In this document: piece by piece, positions 1-6,511 of the stretch
How the letters are laid out: each line of letters opens with the position of its first letter
Position numbering within the stretch: position 1 is the stretch's first letter
Assembly: GCA_034190085.1 (NCBI GenBank)
Contig: JAXHTS010000015.1
Coordinates: 57,448 to 121,447, forward strand
DNA length: 64,000 nt
DNA from: Spirochaetota bacterium
GTDB taxonomy: Bacteria > Spirochaetota > UBA4802 > JAFGDQ01
Direction: 5' to 3'
Notes under the pieces: model-generated
Database searches by the model: none
What the model saw: only the letters and a program-made list of their open reading frames with translations
Told to the model about the DNA's origin: nothing
Translations under genes and position numbers: made by a program

Positions 1-357
1 GGTTCCCTGAAATATTGAAGCAGGATTATCCGGAGAGTTTTCGACTGACGAATAGTCGGGGTTTATAAAAAGGGAATAATCAAACTTGCTTCGGTATTTT
101 TTTAACGCAATTTCCGATTCTTTATAATTAAGCAATGCTTTTTTCACATCCAGATTGTTTCTTAAAACAAGGTATAATAACCTTTCGAGATCTAATTCTA
201 ATTTTTCATTTTTTTTTAGTCTTTCTTTTATGGTCTCTTCATTTTGCATACTTTTTTTGTCCATTCCTGGCTTATTATTTTGTGAAAAAGCCATACTCGA
301 AATGAATATAAAAAAACATATAAACATCCATTTATACATCATTAATGGTTTTCGCAT
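1..357 (-). CDS. TolC family outer membrane efflux protein, N-terminal part (cut by window edge)
   Basis: A minus-strand reading frame is open from an ATG at 357 to the left edge (119 codons, no stop). It begins with a signal peptide: a basic start, the hydrophobic stretch WMFICFFIFISSMA, and probable cleavage before FSQ. After a charged linker comes LERLLYLVLRNNLDVKKALL and then a helix with EIALKKY. This is the usual start of the helical barrel in TolC-type outer membrane channels, where AL-NN precedes a long helix. A GAGAGG ribosome site lies just upstream of the ATG. In the family these proteins are trimeric exit ducts for type I secretion or RND efflux. Only the N-terminus is visible, so the partner pump is unknown. 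The assignment rests on one motif region and is moderate. Confidence 0.6.
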   Translation of the reverse strand, partial: MRKPLMMYKWMFICFFIFISSMAFSQNNKPGMDKKSMQNEETIKERLKKNEKLELDLERLLYLVLRNNLDVKKALLNYKESEIALKKYRSKFDYSLFINPDYSSVENSPDNPASIFQGT

Positions 358-821
358 AAAATCCTCTCAATTTTAACTTTTTTATCCATTTGCTTGTGAA
401 TTCATTTATTAGATAGATTAAGGTGTTTATAGCGTGGTTTCAGATTTAATTATACTATGATTGTATTGGTCTAAAACTCCTATTCGCTAAATGGAAGTTG
501 CTAATTAGTGTGAATGCCAAGATATATTTTTTTTCATCATGATGCAATTAAATAATCAGCAGGCAATGAGGATCAGATGTAAAAAAACATAAACAAACTG
601 TTTGTTGATCCCTTATAATTTTTGGCGAATTCAGTTTTGATGGAATAACATTAACCTCATGATATTCAAACCTTTTTTTGAAGTAATCACTATCTCATTT
701 TATTTAAAATTTACTATTTCCTTATTCGTAATTAACAGGCTGTGTGTTTTATTTTACTGTATTTTCCGGAAAAATATTAAAGCAGTGTGTATACTACTAA
801 TAACCTAAATCTTTTTATTAA
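358..821. other. AT-rich intergenic stretch
   Basis: Stop codons occur in all frames and no gene is recognisable. It should hold the promoter of the leftward TolC-type gene. I could not pick a convincing promoter pair or terminator. Confidence 0.5.
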
Positions 822-2002
822 CTCAGTAATGGTATAAAAGATAATGGTTATAAAGGTCTGTATGGATTATGCGTTTCAAATGGCAAAGAGGTTGTCAAAA
901 CAAATGGATTAGGATATTATTCTTTACCCGCTTATGATGAGATGATTGTTTTTGTAAGTAAGCCAAGATGTTTTCAGTCCCCTCTAAATGAAAAAAGGAT
1001 TCCTAAATTCTTCTATATTCATCAGGTGATTATAAAACCTATCATGGTGAAATTGATGCAAAACAGATGGAATGACTAAAAAATGAACTTAAATTTGTTC
1101 CGATGGATCATCTAATAGTTTTAAATATGCATATACCAATTGTATCGCATTGCGACAACCAAGCTCAGCAACATCAGTTGAAGAATTGAGAAAAATTATA
1201 TCAGCTGCTCGAAGGGAGAAAAGCTATATCATTAGGCGGGCATTCACATACTCTTGAACATTTTTTGCCAGGGGATGAAGAGGACGGCTGGGGACAACCA
1301 ACGCCAATTCGTCAAATAATTGTCAGCGCTGCTTGCTGTTCTTGGTGGTCAGGTGACGTTGATGATGCTGGTATACCAATGGCATATCAAGGAGGTGGAG
1401 CACCACGAGGTTACATGGTGTTTAATTTTAGGCAAAACACCTATATTGATGAATATAAAGCAACGGGTGAATGCAAAAACAGGCAGATGAATATTTCCTT
1501 CATGACACCATCTTTTCAGGGTTGGTATGATCAGTTATGGGATTGGGTAAATATTGATCCTGCTATCAGATCGCCAAGTCCGCCTGTGACGATTAACGAT
1601 CTGAATAGTCCGAATTTGCTTGCCAAGTCCGATCTGGATAGCACAATACTAGTAGCTAATGTTTGGAATGGATCTAGGGATTCTATTGTTAAATGCAAAA
1701 TTGATAATCGTAAACCCATTACTTTAATGAGAGATAGTGAATATCCTGATCCTTACGCGTTTCGACTACATGCATATGTTTATCGTTATGCAGCAGGATT
1801 TGAGCTATGGACAGGAGCACAGTATGGTCCAGCAGACCCTCAGCCATTAGATCCATGGCTGCATGCGAGAAGATCAACACATGTTTGCAAAGCTGCTATA
1901 CCGACTGATCTTGAGGTGGGTATGCATAATTTAAAGGTTATTACAAAGGATATGAACGGAAATAGATACGTTGAAAAAATGACTTTTGAAGTAATTGAAT
2001 AA
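822..2002 (+). pseudogene. Broken calcineurin-like metallophosphoesterase (MetallophosN / MetallophosC type)
   Basis: Three pieces in different frames line up as one decayed gene. Piece one (about 834-1030) reads GLCVSNGKEVVKTNGLGYYS and continues to KFFYIHQ, like the N-terminal transthyretin-like domain of these secreted phosphoesterases. Piece two (about 1085-1180) reads DHLIVLNMHIPIVSHCDNQA, part of the catalytic core, with stops on either side. Piece three (about 1200-2002) carries the metal-binding GGHSHTLEHF and runs through a C-terminal domain ending EKMTFEVIE, closed by TAA. The stretch normally holding most of the catalytic core (DxH and GNHD motifs) is missing between pieces one and two, so there is a deletion as well as frameshifts. 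The last 245 codons could still be read from a TTG at 1265 but would not make a working enzyme. Confidence 0.75.
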
Positions 2003-2048
2003 TCATCAAAACTGGTCTAGTCAGAACGATAATTATTTACATGGCTAT

Positions 2049-2087
2049 CAGGATAGAAGGGGATTTTTTTAATCCCCTTCTATCCTG
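2049..2087. terminator. Long perfect hairpin between convergent genes
   Basis: A 17-bp perfect inverted repeat (CAGGATAGAAGGGGATT and its complement) encloses a five-T loop. It sits between the end of the broken phosphoesterase and the 3' end of the leftward flavodoxin gene, where a bidirectional terminator is expected. No T-tract follows either arm, so a dispersed palindromic repeat is an alternative. Confidence 0.5.
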
Positions 2088-2228
2088 AGATTCAGAAGGT
2101 AAAAATATATATTCGATTTTGTTGTTAAATTAGTGAAAATTCATATTTAGCTCTTTGAAGGTTAGCGACCCTACCTTTGCATATGGGTGAATTGTCTCAT
2201 GCTTACTGATTTATTGTATAAAATTTTA

Positions 2229-2744
2229 TTATGCTTTTGATAATACATCTTTAGCAAAGGCTTTAGCATTACCCTCATCATCACTGTTAGGGTGAGAATC
2301 AGATTGTGCCATTCTCTCAGACCATTCTTCATCCGATAGTCCTCGAGACTGTTTCACTATGTCATGAAGCTCTGGTGTAAGACGTCCCTGACAATCAAAG
2401 CAACCAAGGTATTTTATACCCTTTTCCTTGGTTACTTCATCTAAAGTCTTTAGGCCTACTTCAAAGCTAGTTTTTTCAAAAGCTGGAGAAGCATGAGTGA
2501 CAAATCCGGCTAATTTTAATGATCCGGAAAAGGACTCTAAAAATTCCTTGGCATTAGCAGAAATTCCGCCTGCGTGTATTGGGGTTCCCAAAAAGACTAA
2601 ATCATAATCACTCACATTGCTGACATTAGTCTCTTCGAGTTTCTGTAAAACTGCATCATTGGACTGTGATGCTTCCTGATGAATTGCCTTAGCAATCTGT
2701 TCAGTGTTTCCGGTTTGACTGAAGTAAGTGACTAGTACTTTCAT
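2229..2744 (-). CDS. Flavodoxin family protein
   Basis: A 171-aa cytoplasmic protein. It opens with MKVLVTYFSQTGNTEQIAKAI, the classic flavodoxin P-loop (T/S-x-T-G-N-T) that binds the FMN phosphate. FLGTPIHAGGIS supplies the second isoalloxazine-binding loop, and GCFDCQGR lies near the third. There is no signal peptide or membrane segment. Flavodoxin-fold proteins of this size carry one or two electrons as FMN proteins. This one resembles stand-alone NAD(P)H:quinone-type or menaquinone-dependent flavodoxins more than short electron-transfer flavodoxins. The ATG is supported by a GGGAGG ribosome site. It is a single gene flanked by decayed DNA, so its partner is unknown. The family call is firm; the role is open. 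Confidence 0.88.
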   Translation of the reverse strand: MKVLVTYFSQTGNTEQIAKAIHQEASQSNDAVLQKLEETNVSNVSDYDLVFLGTPIHAGGISANAKEFLESFSGSLKLAGFVTHASPAFEKTSFEVGLKTLDEVTKEKGIKYLGCFDCQGRLTPELHDIVKQSRGLSDEEWSERMAQSDSHPNSDDEGNAKAFAKDVLSKA

Positions 2745-3087
2745 TTTATACCTCCCTTTAAATTATTCAATATTATAATGATGCTGATACACAACAGCAT
2801 TAAATTCAATCTATACCTTTTCGTTAGTCATAGTGAAAATTAGGCTATCAATATACTTACTGTTAATAAGTGTCAATAAAATGATGTTATTCGTGATGCG
2901 ATTAAAAAAAATCAATATTAAGAAAAGACAAAACTTAATCTTATAAGCGAAGCAATGTCGTTGCTTCTTTAAACTTGGATATTTAAGAAATAAACCCTGG
3001 TGATAATCTAATATAATTGCAACCCTTTTTTTATTATTTTATCCAATGGGGGTAGCAAATTGATTTTACTGCCCATTGTGGAGCAAA
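2745..3087. other. Intergenic stretch upstream of flavodoxin gene
   Basis: AT-rich with no gene visible. A short hairpin (GAAGCAA, loop TGTCG, TTGCTTC) lies near 2950. The flavodoxin promoter should be in the part nearest 2760. Confidence 0.4.
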
Positions 3088-3510
3088 ATTGATAAACAGG
3101 TGGGCTTGCCCCACAATTACGGATACATAGTTAAGCAACATATTTCATTATTGAATCAGATGACTCATATTCTTCTGGACTTTTATAGTCAAGAAAAGAA
3201 TGAATCCTCTGTCCATTATAAAAGACTTCAATATATTCAAAAATAGATTCCTGTGCTTCTTTTCTGGTCTTATAATTTCTTTATAGACTCCCTCCATCTT
3301 TAATGTTGAGAAAAAACTGTCAGCACATGCATTATCCCAGCAATCCCCCTTTCTACTCATGCTCTGAACCATTATATATGTTTTCAAATCCTCTCTAAAT
3401 GATTCAGATGCATACTGAATTCCTCTATCTGAATGAAAAATCAATCCAGGATTTGGTTTCCTATGAGCAACAGTCATAGTCAGTGCATTTATAGCAAGAT
3501 CAGATCTAAA
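3088..3510 (-). pseudogene. IS3 family transposase (orfB) remnant with terminal repeat
   Basis: The minus strand encodes the C-terminal part of an rve-type integrase: SDLAINALTM, then GLIFHSDRGIQYAS with the second catalytic Asp, then GDCWDNACADSFFSTLK with the catalytic Glu region. After EIIRP the frame breaks. A one-base shift restores [20 protein letters not shown] and the normal IS3 ending SPEEYES...MKYVA, with its stop near 3130. The 5' half of orfB and all of orfA are missing, so the copy cannot move. Outside the stop, CAGGTGGGCTTGCCCCA (3097-3113) matches the terminal sequence of the IS3-type element at the right end of the window. Confidence 0.85.
3097..3113. repeat. IS3-type terminal sequence (right end of remnant)
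   Basis: CAGGTGGGCTTGCCCCA reads inward from the outer end of the orfB remnant. It differs at one base from CAGGTGGCCTTGCCCCA at 63878-63894, which reads inward upstream of an IS3 orfA. This is the relation expected for left and right ends of one IS family. Confidence 0.65.
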
Positions 3511-3717
3511 ACAGCGAAATATCACAAGACGCAACTCGAATAGGGTGTAAATCCCATGATCTCGTTATCAATATATATTTTTAAACGCCTTTTAAACAGA
3601 GATAACTCAAATCCTAATTGGTTTTTATTGATAATGGATGTCTATTTCATGATGTAACGGATATCTGTTTCTATCTTTTGCACAATTGAGGTATTCGCAA
3701 GGTTTTGTAAAATTTAA

Positions 3718-3746
3718 GATTCCGGCACTCCGCCCGGAATGATATA
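3718..3746. repeat. Short copy of the GATTCCGGC...CCGGAATGA palindromic element
   Basis: GATTCCGGCACTCCGCCCGG followed by AATGATATA. It is the same motif as the right halves of the elements at 12948-13030 and 18579-18685. Confidence 0.6.
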
Positions 3747-3795
3747 CAATATAGCTTATTATATCATTTTTTTTTGGTAAAACAGAGAATACAGG

Positions 3796-3837
3796 GTTCA
3801 TATTAGGGGCGAAGGGCCCTTCGCCCCTAATATGAAC
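3796..3837. repeat. Perfect 42-bp palindrome
   Basis: The arm GTTCATATTAGGGGCGAAGGG is followed directly by its exact reverse complement with no loop (centre 3816/3817). As RNA it would form a 21-bp GC-rich stem. It lies between the IS3 remnant and the broken propeller gene, with no T-tract on either side. Confidence 0.85.
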
Positions 3838-4069
3838 TTATGGCTTTTCACTTAACTCCTTGAATCCTCTTTACCACGAAGTCACATACATTTTGTTCCT
3901 TATAGTGCATATCCTTTTCAACTTAAATTTAATGGCATAGAGAAGAGCATTAACAAGCCCTAAAGGTAGTCATTCAGGTCGCTGAAAGCTGCGCTTTCAT
4001 TCCGCTACAGGCGTTCGCGAGAAGCCTTTATATTTTCCCCGGTGCCGAATCTCAGGTGCTGGAAAGAGC

Positions 4070-5086
4070 ATTGTTACTGGAAACGGCCGGTTGTTACGAT
4101 AGACACGGGACGTTCTCCCACAGCCACAGTGGGGATTACCATTGGAGTCAGCGCCCCGTCTGCGCCTATGGTGTATTGCGAGACATCAAAATCAATGTTA
4201 TAACTGGCCACATAGGCATATTTAGGGACAGCGACAAAGGCGCTGTTCCACTAACAAAGGCGATGAATGCAGGCACGCTAACTGTAGCAATGGTGGCAGG
4301 CGCAATAGGTGTCAGTGTCCCGTCAGGCTCTATGGTGTATTGCGAAATACTATTGTCGACAAAATTAGCCACGTAGGCATAGCTGCTCGATGGATCAACG
4401 ATGACGGATCGGGGACTATCACCCGCAGCCACGGTGGGAAGCGCCATTGGAGTCAGCGTCCCGTCAGGCTCTATGGTGTATTGCGAAACACTATTGCCCA
4501 AAAAATTAGCCACATAGGCATAGCTGCCCGATGGGTCAACGGTGACGGAAACGGGCAAATCTTCCGTCCCTACTTTACCCTAGTAGCGAAACCGGCCAGT
4601 ATCGTTTTCGACCGCATAGGTTGACACGGAATTATTGCCCATATTGACAACGTAGGCAAAACGTGGATAAGCAGTATCAGTTGTAAAATTCCATTCATAA
4701 TTACTATTCAGAGGATTGCCCGCCAGATCCTCCGCACCAGAGGTGATAGTGGCTGTGTATGTTGTATCGTAAGCCAGAAATCCTGAAGGCTGGAATGTTG
4801 CTGTCATCGTAGCCGCTTCATAAGTAACACTTCCTGCAAGGCCGCTAACTGTGAATGTTGAATCATTGATCGATACGGGATTCATCTCTTCGCTGAATGT
4901 TACAGTTATGGAGGTGTTGACAGCCACATCGCCAACTCCATCCTCCGGAAACACGAGGGTAATGACAGGCGGTGTGGTGTCGATTGGGAAATATCCATCG
5001 CCTCCATTATCATCGTCATTGCATCCGCATCCAGATATCAAACAAAGCATAAAGGATATTACTAAAGTTATAACTTTTTCCTTCAT
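4070..5086 (-). pseudogene. Broken lipoprotein with Ig-like (Big_5) domain and beta-propeller repeats
   Basis: The start is ATG 5086, with a GGGGAGG ribosome site. A lipoprotein signal ends LCLISGC. A Big_5-type Ig-like domain follows (TPPVITLVFPEDGVGDVAVN ... ITVTFSEEMNP ... YEWNFTTD). Lactonase-like YVTN propeller blades come next: FAYVVNMGNNSVSTY, YAYVANFLGNSVSQYTIEPDG, YAYVANFVDNSISQYTIEPDG. The first frame ends at an in-frame TAG (4580-4582), and the same frame resumes directly into the next blade (DLPVSVTVDPSGSYAY). Farther on, near 4250-4270, the frame shifts, and a third blade (KYAYVASYNIDFDVSQYTIG) is legible in another frame. An intact version would be a surface-anchored extracellular propeller. 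Confidence 0.75.
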
Positions 5087-5582
5087 AAATAACCTCCCCA
5101 AATATCTTACTATATATTAAATTTATATTTATAATAATGCTTTAGATAAGACATCCAGTCGCTAGTATTAAACTGAGGTTGGATACCTCAATAATGTTTA
5201 ATTCATAACAAATTGTACAACAAATGTATAAGCTGAATTGTATATTGGTATTGATTAATTATTTTAACTGTAGCTTAATTTATAATGTGTAATGGTATGA
5301 AAGAAAATTAATTTGAAATGGTTTATTTTGTAAATTTCAATTATCTAATGAATAGATAATCATTTTTCCAATAAATGTCTATTGAAAGTGATGAAATTTT
5401 GTCATTAAAGAAAAAGCAGGGTTATTCAGTAAAAATGTTTCATCAAGCAGTAATTTTTTCTGAATTTTAGCAAATAGTCAACTGCCACCTGCTTATAGGT
5501 TGTTTGATCGGCCCCGGAAGAGCGATAATAAAAAGTGTTTATTGATCACAGCTATAAGCAGTAGTTTTAATAGAATAAATCC

Positions 5583-5605
5583 CCGAATTCAAATTCGGAT
5601 TTTTT
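5583..5605 (+). terminator. Terminator-like hairpin in the leader of the metallopterin cluster
   Basis: CCGAAT, loop TCAA, ATTCGG, followed by a run of six T. No rightward gene ends just upstream. It could therefore be an attenuator in the 5' leader of the gene at 5700, or the end of a small unseen transcript. Confidence 0.45.
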
Positions 5606-5659
5606 GTAAAATTTATCATAAGTTGAGGATTTATATTTGACATCTGCTATAGTCTCAAC

Positions 5660-5677
5660 TCCCAATTATAATTGGGA
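5660..5677. promoter_or_regulatory. Perfect 18-bp palindrome just upstream of the cluster's first gene
   Basis: TCCCAATTATAATTGGGA is a perfect palindrome about 10 bases ahead of the GGAGGGAG ribosome site of the gene at 5700. Its size and position suit a dimeric repressor operator. No regulator gene is adjacent, so this is inference. Confidence 0.4.
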
Positions 5678-5699
5678 ACAAAGCGAGGAGGGAGATAAA

Positions 5700-6428
5700 A
5701 TGAACAAAGAAAATATCATCAGTAACAAAAGGAGAATCAGGCCTATAGATATTATGATTGCTATTATAATCCTTGGTTCTCTCTGGGGTTTTTTATCGGA
5801 GTTAGCGTTAAACACCATGGCAATAATTAAAGGTCTTCCCTACAAAGGGGGTACAGCAGGCATTTCAATTGGTCTCGGGATAGGCATAATGGGTATTGCT
5901 GTCGGTATCTTCAGAAATCTATCAATACTGCCGAAGGGTTTGCCTATAGTTTTACTTGGTATTCCCTTCATAGCAATTTTAAGCAAACTGCTAATAATAA
6001 CAATCCTGGATATCACGTCATTTGGGAAAATAAATCCATACCTGGCTATACTCTGGGGAGGGCTTTCCCTGACAGGGATTGTGTCCATCATTGGTAATAA
6101 AATACACAGCAGCAACCTGCTTCGAATAACCTGCGGCATGCTGGCTGGTTTTCTAGCAGCCGGGGTTTTCTATGTTGTCGGTATCCAAATAATGCCATGT
6201 CCCTATCTTCTATCCTTTAACAATATGGGATCATTCATTATTTCCCATGGTCTGGTATGGTCGTTAATTTCGGGTATACTCTTCAATACAGGATATTTAA
6301 CAGGAACAGCTCTTAAAAAGATTCTTGTTAAGGACAGGGTAAAACCACTGTTTTATTATACTGCTTCGATTTTACTTATGATTTCCTGCTGGGCTGGCAT
6401 AACATTCTTTGTTGCATCAGCATCATAA
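5700..6428 (+). CDS. Polytopic membrane protein of unknown function
   Basis: I do not recognise this family. The ATG at 5700 is preferred because a strong AGGAGGGAG site sits eight bases before it; the frame is open further upstream to 5637. The 242-aa product has a short basic N-terminus (NKRRIRP), then about seven hydrophobic segments, beginning IDIMIAIIILGSLWGFLSE and ending ILLMISCWAGITFFVAS. Gly-rich loops (GGTAGISIGLGIGIMGIAVG) and a conserved-looking SELALNT lie after the first segment. It is the first gene of a rightward series ending with the FmdE-type gene. A substrate or product transporter or a membrane anchor for the neighbouring metallopterin enzyme is possible from position only. 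Confidence 0.8.
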   Translation: MNKENIISNKRRIRPIDIMIAIIILGSLWGFLSELALNTMAIIKGLPYKGGTAGISIGLGIGIMGIAVGIFRNLSILPKGLPIVLLGIPFIAILSKLLIITILDITSFGKINPYLAILWGGLSLTGIVSIIGNKIHSSNLLRITCGMLAGFLAAGVFYVVGIQIMPCPYLLSFNNMGSFIISHGLVWSLISGILFNTGYLTGTALKKILVKDRVKPLFYYTASILLMISCWAGITFFVASAS

Positions 6429-6511
6429 ACCGAAATAATTAAAATTTCTATGATTAAGATCTAATCGCCTCGGTTGAACAATTGCTACAAATCATTTCAA
6501 AAGGGGGAACC

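Larger units (their letters stand above)
3511..4069. other. Repeat-bearing intergenic stretch
   Basis: No gene is visible. It holds a short copy of the GATTCCGG palindromic element (3718-3746) and a perfect 42-bp palindrome (3796-3837). The last 150 bases next to the broken propeller gene look like further decayed sequence. Confidence 0.5.
5087..5699. other. Intergenic stretch upstream of the metallopterin cluster
   Basis: About 600 AT-rich bases with no gene. It holds a terminator-like hairpin near 5583 and a perfect 18-bp palindrome at 5660-5677, described separately. The promoter of the rightward cluster should lie here. Confidence 0.5.

Noticed and set aside
155..376. Rightward frame of 73 codons at the left edge
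   Set aside because: It lies opposite the better-supported leftward TolC-type start, which has a signal peptide, a family motif and a ribosome site.
4056..4624. Rightward frames across the broken propeller gene
   Set aside because: They mirror the repetitive propeller blades on the other strand and match nothing.
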